Origin: Rhodococcus rhodnii
GTDB taxonomy: Bacteria; Actinomycetota; Actinomycetes; Mycobacteriales; Pseudonocardiaceae
Direction of reading: 5' to 3'
Assembly (NCBI GenBank): GCA_000720375.1
Contig: JOAA01000008.1
Location: forward strand, 1 to 64,000
Length of the DNA: 64,000 nt
Shown here: positions 1 to 9,518 of the stretch, one piece after another
How the letters are laid out: every line of letters starts with the position of its first letter
How positions within the stretch are numbered: position 1 is the stretch's first letter
Notes under the pieces: model-generated
Seen by the model: the letters and a program-made list of their open reading frames with translations, nothing else
Told to the model about the DNA's origin: nothing
Database searches by the model: none
Program-made: the position numbers and the translations under genes

Positions 1-268
1 TCTTCGCGATCGCCGGCAACGCCTCCGCGTCATCCTGCGACGGACACGCCACCCGCACGATGTCACAACCCGAGGCGGTCAGCTCCGCGATCTGCTGCAG
101 CGTCGCGTTGATGTCGGCGGTCACCGTGGTCGTCATCGACTGCACCGAGATCGGGAACTCGCTGCCGACACCCACCGAACCGACCATCAACTGCCGGGTC
201 TTGCGGCGCTCGGACAGCACCGGCGGTGGTAGCGACGGCATGCCGAGCAGCACTTCGCCGCTGGTCAT
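1..268 (-). CDS. ispG: 4-hydroxy-3-methylbut-2-enyl diphosphate synthase, C-terminus outside window
   Basis: IspG (GcpE) is the [4Fe-4S] enzyme that reduces methylerythritol cyclodiphosphate to HMBPP in the cytosolic MEP isoprenoid pathway. Only the first 89 residues are present; the iron-sulfur cysteines lie beyond the window edge. The visible part has the family start, with [15 protein letters not shown] followed by [10 protein letters not shown] and an [13 protein letters not shown] stretch of the N-terminal barrel. The ATG at 268 has an AGGAGA ribosome site four bases upstream. It follows dxr and the site-2 protease on the same strand, the usual actinobacterial order, so two MEP genes flank an intramembrane protease and are probably co-transcribed. 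Confidence 0.93.
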   Translation of the reverse strand, partial: MTSGEVLLGMPSLPPPVLSERRKTRQLMVGSVGVGSEFPISVQSMTTTVTADINATLQQIAELTASGCDIVRVACPSQDDAEALPAIAK

Positions 269-285
269 GAGATCTCCTCTGCGAG

Positions 286-1497
286 TTAGTTCAGCCTGAT
301 CGGGTTGACGATGTCCGCGGTGATCGTGAGCAGCATCACCGCTCCACCGATGAACACCACCACCATGGTGACGGCCATCAGCTTCGAGTAGTCCACGGGG
401 CCACCCGCCGGTTTCCCGCGCATCCTGCGCAGGGCGTTGCGGATCTTCTCGTAGACGATCACCGCTATGTGTCCCCCGTCCAGCGGCAACAGCGGCAGCA
501 GGTTGAACACGCCGATGAAGAAGTTGAGGCTCGCCAGCAGCAGCAAGACAACGTCCCACAGGCCACGCTCAACCGCGTCACCACCGAGAATACTCGCGCC
601 GACGACACTCACCGGGGTGTCGGGATCGCGTTCTCCGCCACCTATGGCGCGCACCACAGCCGGAATACGCTCGGGGAACCGGATCAGGCCTTCCCAGGTC
701 TTGGCGAACATGTCGCCGGTGAACGAGATCGTGCCGCCGACCGCGCTCCACGCGTCGTACTCGAACTGCCGTTGCTGCACCACGCCGATGCTGCCCTGGG
801 GTTCGAGCACGCGATTGCCGTCACGCAGCATCAGTCGCTGTGCGACGGTCACGTCCACAGTGAACGTCTGCTCGGTACCGTCGCGCTCCACGGTGATCCG
901 CTGTGGACCGGACAACGGCTTGAGCGTGGACCGCAACTCCGGGAAAGTCGACGTTTCCGTGCCGTTCACCGCGACGATCAGGTCACCGGCCCGCAGACCT
1001 GCCTGGGCAGCCGGATTCGGGTCGTTCGGCGTGCACCCGGGCCTTGGCTTCGATGTGTCCATGTCGATGCTGTCACTTTGGACACACGACGTGCTGGCCA
1101 CGACCGGCCTGTCGGCCAGGTTCGGCAGGCTGATGGTGGCCGCCAGGATGTACAGGATGATGAAGCCGAGGATGAAGTGGGTGACCGAACCCGCGGCCAT
1201 CACGATGACACGCTTCCACGCGGGATAGCGGTACATCGCGTTCTTCTCTTCGTCCGGCGTCATCTCGTCCAGCGCGGTCATGCCCGCGATGTCGCAGAAC
1301 CCGCCGCCGGGAATGGCTTTCAGGCCGTACTCGGTCTCACCTCGGCGGAACGAGAAGATCTTCGGACCGAAGCCGATGAAGTACCGGCGCACCTTCATGC
1401 CGAACCACTTGGCCGTGAACATGTGCCCGGCCTCGTGCAGCGCGACCGACAGGCCGATGCCGAGCGCGAACAGCACGACTCCGATGAAGAAGATCAC
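286..1497 (-). CDS. Site-2 family zinc metalloprotease (M50, RseP/Rip1-like)
   Basis: Intramembrane protease that cleaves membrane-bound anti-sigma factors or other type II membrane proteins. From the GTG at 1497 the protein has 403 residues: a first membrane helix carrying HEAGH at about residues 21-25, a central PDZ domain ([18 protein letters not shown]), and the C-terminal [12 protein letters not shown] metal-ligand motif followed by a last membrane segment. An upstream ATG at 1542 exists but would run 43 bases into dxr. The GTG lies two bases after the dxr stop with AAGGAA just upstream, so it is the better start. It is the counterpart of mycobacterial Rip1 by context; the substrate cannot be read from sequence. 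Confidence 0.93.
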   Translation of the reverse strand: MIFFIGVVLFALGIGLSVALHEAGHMFTAKWFGMKVRRYFIGFGPKIFSFRRGETEYGLKAIPGGGFCDIAGMTALDEMTPDEEKNAMYRYPAWKRVIVMAAGSVTHFILGFIILYILAATISLPNLADRPVVASTSCVQSDSIDMDTSKPRPGCTPNDPNPAAQAGLRAGDLIVAVNGTETSTFPELRSTLKPLSGPQRITVERDGTEQTFTVDVTVAQRLMLRDGNRVLEPQGSIGVVQQRQFEYDAWSAVGGTISFTGDMFAKTWEGLIRFPERIPAVVRAIGGGERDPDTPVSVVGASILGGDAVERGLWDVVLLLLASLNFFIGVFNLLPLLPLDGGHIAVIVYEKIRNALRRMRGKPAGGPVDYSKLMAVTMVVVFIGGAVMLLTITADIVNPIRLN

Positions 1498-1499
1498 GC

Positions 1500-2648
1500 T
1501 CAGTTCCTTCCCAGAATTTCCCGGGCGCGTGTCCTTGCCCACTCTTCCGCGGCAAGGACCTCCTCGACCCCGCTCGGCGCGCCTGTCCAGGCGTCCGCCT
1601 CACCCAATACTCGCTGAACAGTCTCCACAATCGAGGTGAAACCGACGTTCAGGTCGAGGAACGCCTCGACGGCCTCTTCGTTCGCCGCGTTGTAGATGGC
1701 CGGATGGCAGCCGCCGACGGCACCAGCCTGGCGAGCCAGCCGGACTGCCGGGAAGACTGCGTCGTCAAGCGGTTCGAAGGTCCACGAGGTGGCCTTGTCC
1801 CAGACGCAGGGCTGCGACGAGCCGGGCAGCCGCTCCGGCCAGCCCAACGCCAGCGAGATCGGCAGCCGCATGTCCGGCGGGCTGGCCTGGGCCAGCGTGG
1901 AGCCGTCGGAGAAGGTCACCATCGAGTGCACGATCGACTGCGGGTGGACCACCACGTCGATCCGGTCGTACGGCACACCGAACAGCAGGTGCGCCTCGAT
2001 CACCTCAAGGCCCTTGTTGACCAGGGTCGCCGAGTTGACCGTGATCACCGGGCCCATCGACCAGGTCGGGTGCGCCAGCGCGTCCTTCGGCGTGACGTCC
2101 CCCAGCTCGGCCGCGCTCCGGCCGCGGAACGGGCCGCCGGAAGCGGTCACGACCAGGCGTTCGACCTCCTCGGCGCGCCCGCCACGCAGGCACTGCGCCA
2201 GCGCGGAGTGCTCGGAGTCGACTGGCACGATCTGGCCAGGTTTGGCCGCCCGCAGCACCAGCGGGCCGCCCGCGATCAGCGACTCCTTGTTGGCCAGCGC
2301 CAGCCGGGCGCCGGTGGCCAGCGAGTACAGGGTCGGTTCGAGACCACGGGAGCCGGTGATCCCGTTCAGGATCACGTCGGCGGGCACCGCCTCGATCAGG
2401 TCCAGCACGGCACGGCTGCCGGTGAAGACCCGCGCGTCACCGAAGTCCGTGCCGGACGCGTCCGGCACGGCGATCGCCTTGACGCCGAAGTCATGGGCCT
2501 GCTTGGCCAGTACGGCGGGGTTCGAGCCGCCCGCGGCGAGGCCGACCACCTGGAACTTGTCCGGGTTTGCGGCGATCACCTCGAGTGCCTGGGTACCGAT
2601 CGACCCAGTGGAACCGAGCAGGAGTACTGAGCGAGTGTTTGCGGACAT
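1500..2648 (-). CDS. dxr: 1-deoxy-D-xylulose 5-phosphate reductoisomerase
   Basis: Converts DXP to MEP with NADPH and a divalent metal, the committed step of the non-mevalonate isoprenoid pathway. The 382-residue protein shows the nucleotide motif GSTGSIG at about residues 12-18, the ANKES loop, and the metal-binding VDSEHSA segment. The ATG at 2648 (MSANTRSV) fits family length; another ATG three codons upstream (2657) is possible. The frame stays open far upstream to about 3305, but that part is antisense to neighbours and is not coding. It ends two bases before the site-2 protease start, so translation is probably coupled. Confidence 0.95.
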   Translation of the reverse strand: MSANTRSVLLLGSTGSIGTQALEVIAANPDKFQVVGLAAGGSNPAVLAKQAHDFGVKAIAVPDASGTDFGDARVFTGSRAVLDLIEAVPADVILNGITGSRGLEPTLYSLATGARLALANKESLIAGGPLVLRAAKPGQIVPVDSEHSALAQCLRGGRAEEVERLVVTASGGPFRGRSAAELGDVTPKDALAHPTWSMGPVITVNSATLVNKGLEVIEAHLLFGVPYDRIDVVVHPQSIVHSMVTFSDGSTLAQASPPDMRLPISLALGWPERLPGSSQPCVWDKATSWTFEPLDDAVFPAVRLARQAGAVGGCHPAIYNAANEEAVEAFLDLNVGFTSIVETVQRVLGEADAWTGAPSGVEEVLAAEEWARTRAREILGRN

Positions 2649-2739
2649 CGCGCCCATTGTCGCCGACCGGGGCTGGAGCGTGCGCCACTGGGCCGTGTGC
2701 GACGATGAACCAGGCAGCAGCATGATCGAGGAGGGACCC

Positions 2740-3009
2740 GTGGCGAGCTCGACGCCCGACAAGGCTCCGGCGCACAGTGTCAGCACCGTCAGCCCGGAGG
2801 ACGAGCCGTCGGCCGAGTGGGGCTGGCACGGCAGCTTCCCCAAGGGCACGCGGATCGCGGGCTGGTTCACCGCGTTCGCGATGTTCATCATGCTGATCGG
2901 CAACCACACCGGCCGCACCGAGGACCTCTGGCTGATCGGAACCGGCGCCGGCCTGGTCATCCTGCTGGTCATCGACCAGATCCGGCGCCGGACTTCCTGG
3001 CGTCGTTGA
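2740..3009 (+). CDS. DUF2631 small membrane protein
   Basis: An 89-residue protein with a polar N-terminus, a conserved-looking EWGWHGSFP segment and two hydrophobic stretches (about residues 40-58 and 66-82) that should form a membrane hairpin. This matches the actinobacterial DUF2631 family, whose function is unknown. The GTG at 2740 is chosen because GAGGAGGGA ends three bases before it; an ATG at 2722 is the alternative. It is divergent from dxr, as these families often are, and its stop at 3007-3009 abuts the stop of the convergent lipoprotein gene with no gap. Confidence 0.8.
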   Translation: MASSTPDKAPAHSVSTVSPEDEPSAEWGWHGSFPKGTRIAGWFTAFAMFIMLIGNHTGRTEDLWLIGTGAGLVILLVIDQIRRRTSWRR

Positions 3010-4791
3010 TCACCTGCGCGGCACGAGCTCGTAAAGGATTCTCGTGCCATAGGGCGCCATAAGGACGTGCTGTCCGACGGCGCCCAACGCGGATACGGGC
3101 CACCCTGTCGCGAACAGCGAAGTGGCGTGCGCGGCCGTGCCGAATGACTTGGCGAACCGCGTGGTTTCCACCTCACTCGAGGGATCGCGCGGCCCTGGGT
3201 AGCCGCTGACCTGGATCGTCTTCGCCGTGCCGCGCTGGCTGTCGACCCGGACGACCGCGGGCGTGGCGACCTGGCTTGCGACCGCGTGCACCACGATGTC
3301 GTCACCGGCCGCGGCTATCTGCCGTCTGCCCAGTTCCAGCGGGCACGGGCCGACGCCGTCGACGTCGGCGTTGATCACAGGCGTTGACAGGATCTCGCGG
3401 CCGCGCGAATCCAGGATCGCCAAGCCGCCTTGCGGGGTGCTGACCGCGAACCTGCCGCCGGACAGCCCGGCCGCCCCGGTTCCCGACGCGATCTCCACGC
3501 CGATCGGCAGCATCGTCGCGTCGAGCACCTTGCCGTCCCGCAGGGCTTCGATCCGCCAGACCTTGGCCTGTGCGGCGTCCAGCAGGACGGGTGTGTCGCC
3601 GTCGAACGCGAGCGCGGCGAACTGCGCGGTGTTCCACACGTTCACCCCGTCGGGCGCGGGACTGCCGTTCTGGTCCTTGATCCGTGTGGTGTCGGCCTGG
3701 ACCGGGGCTTTGATGGCCCGCAGATCGACCGCGCGGCCGGTGGCGAGCTGGACGATCCGGACCGGGCGGCTCAACCGGCTGTTCCCCCGACGCGAGGGCG
3801 TACTCGGGGGCAGCAGCCATGCCTGGTCCTTGTGCAGCTCGATCCCGCTGACCGCCCCGGAGGTATTGCCGCCTTGCAGTCGCAGCTTCTCGGAGATGTC
3901 CCCGGCGACCGGGTCGTTGTTGGTGGAGAAGGGCGCGAGATTGGGGTCCCAGGCCACTTCGACCACACCGTCGGTGCGGATTCGTAAGATCCGCAACGTA
4001 TCGCCCCACCTGTCTGCGTCCTCGTCCGCGTTGCGCGGGTTGACGGAGCTGGCGTACTTGCGGCCGACGAAGTAAACGGCTCCATCTGCCGCTGTGGTCA
4101 GCGCTTCGACGTGACCGATGCTTGTGGACGGTCCTGGTGACGGTCCACTCGGGACATTGATCCCGCCGTTGCCCGCCATCATCCGCACGGAGCCGCGTGG
4201 GTCCTCGGGCAGCGGCGACGCGACTTCGGCCCGGCAACCCAGCCGGTTGCCGTACTTCGATGCGACAATTCCGGAGAGATCCGCAAGATCCTGGTCGACC
4301 ATCTTGCGCCGGATGTCGTACCCGGTGATGTCGATTCCGATGTGGACAAGGCGCTTGCCGCACGTGATGGCGAGCGAGACCTCCGGCTTGTTGTCGGTCC
4401 CGGTTCGCAGCGGATTGCCAAGCGGCGAACGCGCGGAACGCTCCTTGGCGACTTGTATCGCGGTGCTGACCCGCGTGATGGCCCCGACTTGATCGGCGTC
4501 GATTCGTATCGACGCCACGGTTTGCCTCCCGGAATTCTCGGAGACAAGCACCTCACATTGACCGCGGTCAATGTGAGGTGCGACGGCGATGTCGCCGACC
4601 GATATCAGATTCTCTTCGGCACGTGCGGTCATATGAGCGATTGCCGAACGCGGCAGCAGTGAACAGACTTCCGGTCCCCCATCGGTGACCGGGTCGGTGT
4701 TCAACGGCTGCGTGCCGGCCAGCTCCGGCCCGGTACATGCGACCAGGCCCAACAACAGCGCCGATCCTAGGATCCCCACCCGATTGCGCAC
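3010..4791 (-). CDS. Large lipoprotein with probable beta-propeller-like C-terminus
   Basis: A 593-residue protein of unknown function. The N-terminal signal ends in a clear lipobox, LVAC with Cys19, so it should be anchored to the outer face of the membrane. Residues about 40-185 resemble small exported DUF3558-like domains (paired cysteines, [14 protein letters not shown], later [14 protein letters not shown]). The rest is rich in short strands and Gly/Asp turns, such as [16 protein letters not shown], which suggests a propeller; that fold is an inference. The start is GTG at 4791 with GGAGGAA nine bases upstream. It is monocistronic and convergent with the DUF2631 gene. Confidence 0.65.
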   Translation of the reverse strand: MRNRVGILGSALLLGLVACTGPELAGTQPLNTDPVTDGGPEVCSLLPRSAIAHMTARAEENLISVGDIAVAPHIDRGQCEVLVSENSGRQTVASIRIDADQVGAITRVSTAIQVAKERSARSPLGNPLRTGTDNKPEVSLAITCGKRLVHIGIDITGYDIRRKMVDQDLADLSGIVASKYGNRLGCRAEVASPLPEDPRGSVRMMAGNGGINVPSGPSPGPSTSIGHVEALTTAADGAVYFVGRKYASSVNPRNADEDADRWGDTLRILRIRTDGVVEVAWDPNLAPFSTNNDPVAGDISEKLRLQGGNTSGAVSGIELHKDQAWLLPPSTPSRRGNSRLSRPVRIVQLATGRAVDLRAIKAPVQADTTRIKDQNGSPAPDGVNVWNTAQFAALAFDGDTPVLLDAAQAKVWRIEALRDGKVLDATMLPIGVEIASGTGAAGLSGGRFAVSTPQGGLAILDSRGREILSTPVINADVDGVGPCPLELGRRQIAAAGDDIVVHAVASQVATPAVVRVDSQRGTAKTIQVSGYPGPRDPSSEVETTRFAKSFGTAAHATSLFATGWPVSALGAVGQHVLMAPYGTRILYELVPRR

Positions 4792-4898
4792 ATGACCGAT
4801 ATTCCTCCAAACGTCCTCTTTGGATGGGCTTTATGCCTCAGCCGCAAGTGGGCTGGATGGCAGCGGATTTGGACGAAAATGTGCACCAAATATGGTGG

Positions 4899-5243
4899 TC
4901 AGAGAACTTTCCGGACCTCTTCCGCGGACCGGCCGACGACTGTCGTGCCGTCGTCGGCGGTGATGATCGGCCGCTGGATCAAGATCGGGTACGTGACCAT
5001 GGCCTCGATCCAGCGGTCGCGTTCCTTCGGCCACTTGGCCATCCCGAGCTCTTTGGCGACCTTCTCCTGGGTGCGCGCGATGTCCCATGGCTCAAGCCCC
5101 AGCCGGTCAAGGACCGCACCGAGTTCCTCGGCTGTCGGCGGGTCGTCGAGGTATCGGCGGATCGTGTACTCGCTGCCCGCCTCGTCCAGCATCTTCACCG
5201 CGGACCGGCACTTCGAACAGGCCGGATTCACCCAGATCTCCAC
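4899..5243 (-). CDS. ArsC/Spx-fold thioredoxin-like protein
   Basis: A 114-residue protein of the arsenate reductase-like family with a glutaredoxin fold. It opens VEIWVNPACSKCRSAVKML, giving a CSKC pair at the N-terminal end of helix 1, and later has the IQRPII segment that follows the cis-proline position in ArsC proteins. Real arsenate reductases usually carry a single CX5R loop, so activity as a general thiol oxidoreductase or glutathione-independent reductase is equally possible. No arsenic genes are nearby. The GTG at 5243 has no Shine-Dalgarno sequence but has TACCGT seven bases upstream on its strand, suggesting a leaderless transcript. The gene is divergent from the PP2C gene. Confidence 0.8.
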   Translation of the reverse strand: MEIWVNPACSKCRSAVKMLDEAGSEYTIRRYLDDPPTAEELGAVLDRLGLEPWDIARTQEKVAKELGMAKWPKERDRWIEAMVTYPILIQRPIITADDGTTVVGRSAEEVRKVL

Positions 5244-5249
5244 CCGCCT

Positions 5250-5256
5250 TACGGTA
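5250..5256. promoter_or_regulatory. Overlapping divergent -10 elements for two leaderless genes
   Basis: The heptamer TACGGTA reads TACGGT on the plus strand (5250-5255) and TACCGT on the minus strand (5256-5251). Each fits the actinobacterial TANNNT -10 consensus. Each sits exactly where a leaderless start needs it: six bases before the plus-strand ATG at 5262 and seven bases before the minus-strand GTG at 5243. Neither gene has a ribosome-binding site. No good -35 is evident, as is common for such promoters. Confidence 0.55.
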
Positions 5257-5261
5257 CTGCG

Positions 5262-5957
5262 ATGACCATCAAGGCGGCGGCCGGAAGTGCGATCGGAAAC
5301 CGGTACCGGGCGAACTTCGACGCCCATCGGCTGAACCTGGATCCATTGGTGGCGGTGGTCGCCGACGGTATGGGCGACGGTCCAGGCAGTGCGATGGCGG
5401 GACGGACCACTGTGGACATCATGGCGGCCGTCCAGCCGACCGTCGCCGGGATCCGTAACGCGGTCATGGCCGCACACAAGGAAGTAGGTGAGTTCGGCAC
5501 GAAGCTCGGCGGTCTCGCCGGGTGCACGCTGACCGCCTTGCTGGAAGGTCAAGACGGCTTGCTGGTCGTGCAGATCGGCGATTCACGGCTGTACCGGCTG
5601 CGGGCCGGCCTGTTGGAGATCCTGACGGTCGACCACACCATGGCTTGGCTGGGCGCGGTGAACGGGTGGTTCGCGTTCGATTCGCCGCAGGCTGCCGCGG
5701 CGCGCTACCGACTCACTCGGTATATCGGCCATCCCGGCGCGCCAGCCCCGGACATCATGCACGTCGATCCGTTGCCTGGGGACGTTTTCCTGCTGTGCAC
5801 GGACGGTGTCGCCGAGCAGGTCCCGTACCACCGGATCCTCGAGCTCCTGGGTCACGAGCCCGAGGTGGCGGTGCGGGACCTGCTCGCACATGCCGAGGCC
5901 GCGGGCGGGAACGACAACGCGACCGCGATCGTCGTTCAGGTCAGCAGTACGCCCTGA
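5262..5957 (+). CDS. PP2C-family serine/threonine protein phosphatase
   Basis: Metal-dependent phosphatase that removes phosphate from Ser/Thr of proteins, normally counteracting PknA/PknB-type kinases. The 231-residue cytosolic protein shows the family landmarks in order: VADGMGDG (metal-binding Asp and Gly), IGDSRLYRL, the LLCTDGV motif with metal ligand Asp, and the terminal GGNDNATAIVV. It has no membrane segment, so it is shorter than PstP. The ATG at 5262 lacks an SD sequence and is preceded by TACGGT at the leaderless spacing. Its 3' end overlaps the convergent cyclophilin gene by 17 bases. No kinase gene is present in the window. Confidence 0.88.
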   Translation: MTIKAAAGSAIGNRYRANFDAHRLNLDPLVAVVADGMGDGPGSAMAGRTTVDIMAAVQPTVAGIRNAVMAAHKEVGEFGTKLGGLAGCTLTALLEGQDGLLVVQIGDSRLYRLRAGLLEILTVDHTMAWLGAVNGWFAFDSPQAAAARYRLTRYIGHPGAPAPDIMHVDPLPGDVFLLCTDGVAEQVPYHRILELLGHEPEVAVRDLLAHAEAAGGNDNATAIVVQVSSTP

Positions 5958-6633
5958 CCTTGCGGATGTCGACGGACAACGCCGGCCTGCCGTCGACGGT
6001 GCCAGGCGGCGCGATGCCTCCGGCGGCCACCTTGTCTAGTGTGGACAGTCCAATTGGTCCGACCGTCCCGAAGATGGTGTAGTTCGGGCGCAGCGCGGAG
6101 TCGCCGTACACCAGGAAGAACTGGCTGCCGTTGGTGTTCGGTCCGGCGTTGGCCATGGCGAGCACGCCGCGGGCGTACACCTTGCGCTCACCTGTCGGGT
6201 CCGTCGGCGCGGGCGGCAGGTTCGTGGGCAGCTCGTCCTTGTAGCGGTAGCCAGGGCTGCCCTCGCCGGTGCCGGACGGGTCACCGCACTGCAGGACCTT
6301 CAGGGTCGGGTAGCTGGTCAGCCGATGACAGGACGTGAAGTCGTAGAAGCGGTGCCTGGTCAGGTGCAGGAAGCTCTGCACGGTGCAGGGCGCCTTCGAC
6401 CGGTCGAGCGTCAGGTTGATCTTGCCTTGGTTGGTCGGCAGGTCGACCCGCACAGTGCCGTGCGACGGTGTCTTGCGCGGGTCAGGGGGTAACGGCACCG
6501 GCCGAGCGGGCGGTTCTTCGGGGGTTTTCGTGTATTGGCACGGGCCGCGTGTGGTGTCGGCGGCGGAGGCCACTGCCGGCACGCACACGGAGACGGTCGC
6601 TATGACCCCGGCCACGATGATCGAACGGACCAC
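5941..6633 (-). CDS. Exported cyclophilin-type peptidyl-prolyl isomerase
   Basis: Catalyses cis-trans isomerisation of X-Pro bonds, probably on exported proteins. The 230-residue product begins with a hydrophobic signal ending near VASAAD, then a proline-rich linker, then a cyclophilin domain with [21 protein letters not shown], the [20 protein letters not shown] core and a C-terminal strand. The family-typical catalytic Arg-Phe environment is altered ([11 protein letters not shown]), as in the actinobacterial secreted subfamily. The GTG at 6633 is preferred because GGGAGGA lies six bases upstream; an ATG at 6648 would put that sequence inside the gene. Four cysteines suggest disulfides. Confidence 0.87.
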   Translation of the reverse strand: MVRSIIVAGVIATVSVCVPAVASAADTTRGPCQYTKTPEEPPARPVPLPPDPRKTPSHGTVRVDLPTNQGKINLTLDRSKAPCTVQSFLHLTRHRFYDFTSCHRLTSYPTLKVLQCGDPSGTGEGSPGYRYKDELPTNLPPAPTDPTGERKVYARGVLAMANAGPNTNGSQFFLVYGDSALRPNYTIFGTVGPIGLSTLDKVAAGGIAPPGTVDGRPALSVDIRKVRAYC

Positions 6634-6726
6634 GTCGTCCTCCCTCATGGGTTCGCCGGGAGGGTAATGGCCTCGGCCTTTACTTCAGATCCGCCATTCG
6701 TAGGGCTGTGCCACACTGGTAGGGCT

Positions 6727-7833
6727 ATGACCGCTCTTCCTCTCGTTTTCGATGCGCCCAAACGCGGCCTCCCGCCGCGTCACCTCGCTGACCTCTCCAC
6801 CGCCGAACGCCGGGAAGCGGTCGTCGAACTTGGTGAGAAACCGTTCCGCGCCAACCAACTGTCACACCATTACTTCGCACGGCTGACCGCCGACCCATCG
6901 GCGATGACGGACATCCCAGCCGACGCCCGGCAGCGTCTCACCGACGAACTCCTGCCGCCGCTGCTGACCGTCGTCCGTCACGTGCAATGTGACGACGGTT
7001 CGACCCGCAAGACGCTATGGCGCGCGCACGACGGCACCCTGTTCGAGAGCGTGTTGATGCGGTACTCCGACCGCACCACGCTGTGCGTATCCAGCCAGGC
7101 CGGCTGCGGCATGGCGTGCCCGTTCTGCGCGACCGGCCAGGGCGGACTGCAACGCAACATGTCGACGGCTGAGATCGTCGACCAGGTCCGGCATGGTGCG
7201 GCCGCGATGCGTGACGGCGAATTGCCGGGTGGCCCGGGAAGGCTCTCGAACATCGTCTTCATGGGCATGGGCGAGCCGCTGGCGAACTACAAGCGCGTGG
7301 TCTCGGCGGTCAGGCGGATCTGCGACCCGGCGCCTGGCGGCCTGGGCATCTCCCAGCGCTCGGTGACTGTTTCCACCGTTGGCCTGGTCCCGGCGATCCG
7401 CAAGCTCACCGAGGAGGGCTTGCAGGTCCGCCTCGCTGTTTCGCTGCACACTCCGGATGACGAGCTGCGCGACACCCTGGTGCCGGTGAACACCCGCTGG
7501 AAGGTCGCCGAGGTCATGGACGCCGCCCGGGGTTACGCCGAGAAGACCGGTCGCCGCGTGTCGATCGAGTACGCCCTGATCAGGGACGTCAACGACCAGC
7601 CATGGCGCGCCGACATGCTCGGCAAACTGCTGCACCGGCACTTGGGTCAGTTCGCGCACGTCAACGTCATCCCGCTGAACCCGACCCCGGGCTCGAAGTG
7701 GGACGCGTCACCCAAGCCCGTCGAGACCGAGTTCGTGCGCCGGGTCAACGCCCAGGGCGTCGCTTGCACCGTCCGCGACACCCGCGGCCGCGAGATCGCC
7801 GCAGCCTGCGGCCAGCTCGCCGCCGAAGGCTGA
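6727..7833 (+). CDS. rlmN: Dual-specificity 23S rRNA/tRNA adenine-2 methyltransferase
   Basis: Radical SAM enzyme that methylates C2 of A2503 in 23S rRNA and A37 in some tRNAs. The 368-residue protein has the Cx3Cx2C iron-sulfur motif (CGMACPFC, about residues 125-132), the GMGEPL motif, and a C-terminal region with the catalytic second cysteine in [11 protein letters not shown]. The ATG at 6727 gives standard length. In many actinobacteria rlmN is codirectional with frr-cdsA; here it reads the opposite way and lies about 15 kb from cdsA. Confidence 0.96.
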   Translation: MTALPLVFDAPKRGLPPRHLADLSTAERREAVVELGEKPFRANQLSHHYFARLTADPSAMTDIPADARQRLTDELLPPLLTVVRHVQCDDGSTRKTLWRAHDGTLFESVLMRYSDRTTLCVSSQAGCGMACPFCATGQGGLQRNMSTAEIVDQVRHGAAAMRDGELPGGPGRLSNIVFMGMGEPLANYKRVVSAVRRICDPAPGGLGISQRSVTVSTVGLVPAIRKLTEEGLQVRLAVSLHTPDDELRDTLVPVNTRWKVAEVMDAARGYAEKTGRRVSIEYALIRDVNDQPWRADMLGKLLHRHLGQFAHVNVIPLNPTPGSKWDASPKPVETEFVRRVNAQGVACTVRDTRGREIAAACGQLAAEG

Positions 7834-7860
7834 GAGAGTCGCGAGAAACGACGGCATGCC

Positions 7861-7944
7861 ATGACCGACGACACCACCAAAGAACAAGCCCTCGCTGCCA
7901 TCCGGGAAGAAATCGCCACGAAGCGGGCCGCCGCTGAGGGCTGA
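7861..7944 (+). CDS. Possible 27-residue peptide after rlmN
   Basis: A short frame starting MTDDTTKEQALAAIREE and ending RAAAEG. It is acidic and predicted helical. It lies 27 bases after the rlmN stop, in the same phase, with no convincing ribosome site. Its last codons resemble the last codons of rlmN (LAAEG), so it could be a fossil duplication rather than a gene. Confidence 0.25.
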   Translation: MTDDTTKEQALAAIREEIATKRAAAEG

Positions 7945-7952
7945 CACGACCT

Positions 7953-7971
7953 GGTTATACCGGGTTATACT
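7953..7971 (+). promoter_or_regulatory. Toxin-antitoxin promoter with two 8-bp direct repeats
   Basis: GGTTATAC occurs at 7953-7960 and 7963-7970, exactly one helical turn (10 bp) apart. The second copy includes the -10 hexamer TATACT (7966-7971), which lies seven bases before the ATG at 7979, the leaderless spacing. Binding of two ribbon-helix-helix dimers side by side on such repeats would cover the -10 box, so this is a candidate autoregulatory operator. Confidence 0.6.
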
Positions 7972-7978
7972 CGATGGC

Positions 7979-8218
7979 ATGAAGACGGCGATCTCTGTGC
8001 CGGACGAGACGTTCGTGCAGGTCGAGCAGAGCGCGAAGTCCTTGGGGGTGTCGCGCTCGGAGTTCTACACGCGCGCGGCCCGGTTCTATCTTGATCATCT
8101 GGAACAGCAGTCGTTGACCAACGAGATCAACGCGGCTTTGGATGGCGTCGATGAGTCGAGTGCGGTGGCAGCGGCCGCTGGGCGGCGTTACCTGGCGGGT
8201 GCTGACGACGAGTGGTGA
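7979..8218 (+). CDS. MazE-like ribbon-helix-helix antitoxin
   Basis: A 79-residue protein starting MKTAISVPDETFVQVEQSA, the classic beta strand plus helix of an RHH DNA-binding domain (residues about 1-45: ISVPDE, then LGVSRSEFYTRAARFYL). The C-terminal tail with acidic DESSAVA and GADDEW would bind and neutralise the toxin. It is the first gene of a two-gene unit with the MazF-like toxin, overlapping it by a few bases. The mRNA is probably leaderless. The antitoxin likely represses its own promoter through the GGTTATAC repeats. Confidence 0.85.
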   Translation: MKTAISVPDETFVQVEQSAKSLGVSRSEFYTRAARFYLDHLEQQSLTNEINAALDGVDESSAVAAAAGRRYLAGADDEW

Positions 8219-8556
8219 TCGAACGCGGCGGCGTTCACTGGGCTGATCTTGGCGAGCCTGAGGGTTCACGGCCCGCCAAGCATCGACCCGTCCTCGTCAT
8301 CCAAGCCGACCCGTACAACGTGAGCCGTCTGGCGACCGTTCTCGTTGCCGTGATCACGTCCAACACCAAGTTGGCTGCCGCGCCCGGCAACGTCTTCCTG
8401 CCGACGTCCGCGACCGGGCTGCCGAAAGACTCCGTTGTGAACGTGACCGCGCTCATCACCTTGAACAAGAACGACCTCGGTGACCAAGTTGGCACGTTGC
8501 CGCTCAACCTGATGCGGGATGTGGACAAGGGCCTGCGGCGCGTCCTTGCGCTCTGA
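8212..8556 (+). CDS. MazF/PemK-family endoribonuclease toxin
   Basis: A 114-residue toxin that is expected to cleave RNA at short motifs. It shows the PemK/MazF pattern: RGGVHWADLGEPEGSRPAKHRPVLVIQ (strand, loop, conserved Gly and Arg), then VVNVTALITLNK containing the conserved Thr/Ser region, and a final helix. Two start codons are possible, GTG 8212 and GTG 8215; the latter forms a GTGA overlap with the antitoxin stop and gives a tight one-to-one coupling. The reading frame is intact, unlike the AbiE pair next door. Confidence 0.87.
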   Translation: MVIERGGVHWADLGEPEGSRPAKHRPVLVIQADPYNVSRLATVLVAVITSNTKLAAAPGNVFLPTSATGLPKDSVVNVTALITLNKNDLGDQVGTLPLNLMRDVDKGLRRVLAL

Positions 8557-8561
8557 CCGGC

Positions 8562-9518
8562 TCAGCACCACACAAGACGCTTGGTGTTCCACGCGCCTTG
8601 TGGGCCCTGCTGTTGCAACAGCGGCGCCACGAAAGCTTCAGCCAAAGGCACCGCACCACCGAGCGTCCGGTATTCGGTCGGAAGTTCGTAGGCCCGCGCG
8701 GCGGCGGCACGATACCCCGCGGTCCAGGACGGATCAGGGACAACGAACTTCTCAGGAAGAACGACGTTCGTACCCGCCGCCCTGCGCCTGTCCACTTCAG
8801 CGGTCAATGCCGCATAAGTCGTCGCTCCGTCCACTGGGGACTTGACAGCAATCACCATGAGGTCGACCAGATCCTTGAACCTGGATGATGGGCGCTGCCG
8901 GTCACCGTGGAGCTCATACATCGCTGCGATCTTGTCTGCGACGTGATCTTCCAGTGGCCACATCCGGACGGCTGGCCAATCCGAGCAGTCCATCGTGAAT
9001 GGCGCCTCCAGGCCTCCGACAAGGAGATCCCCCATCGGTTGGAGACCAGCGACGACTATGTCAACACTGACCATGCCCAGTTGACGCAAGCCGAACATCA
9101 CCCTTGAACCGGACCTTGCGGGACGGCCGATTCGCAGCTGACTCAACGGACGTGTCGTAATGTTCGAACGTCAGGTAATCGTCGAGATCAGCGGAGACTG
9201 CGGCGATCAAGGCACATACAGCTTCGTCGATGGTGGCGTCTTCGACGGTTCGCCATAGGTCGAATAGCGGGCTTTCGGCCAGCGCACCAAAAGAGCCTGA
9301 CCGCCCTTGAGAACCCAGTTCTCCCCGTCCGCGAGAAATACGCGAGCCAGCAGGCAGCGATGGTAGTAACGTTCCAGAAGCTCACCTGTCGGTACGCCGG
9401 TGGCCTTCGAGGCGTTGGCCGCGCGGACCTTGAGTGAACTGGTGAGGCGTGGAAAGTGAGTGGTTTCGGCGGCTTCATTCTTTGTCGTTCGGGTCAGGTG
9501 CGGCTTGCTGGTTCGCAT
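8562..9518 (-). pseudogene. Broken AbiEii-type nucleotidyltransferase toxin
   Basis: Remnant of a type IV toxin. Three frames must be joined. From 9518 to about 9259 the N-terminus reads ATGVPTGELLERYYHRCLLARVF and then the hallmark KGGQALLVRWPKARYST. It then shifts: the middle frame continues LWRTVEDATIDEAV to about 9080, and a third frame resumes MVSVDIVVAGLQPM and runs to 8562, including RPSSRFKDLVDLMVIA. In intact relatives RxST is followed by D-x-D, the metal-binding motif, before LW. These residues are missing exactly at the first shift, so a deletion of roughly ten bases removed the catalytic site. The protein cannot be active. Confidence 0.75.

Noticed and set aside
4899..5243. Arsenic-resistance function for the ArsC-like gene
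   Set aside because: No arsR, arsB or acr3 gene is near and the active site is CxxC, so only the fold can be claimed.
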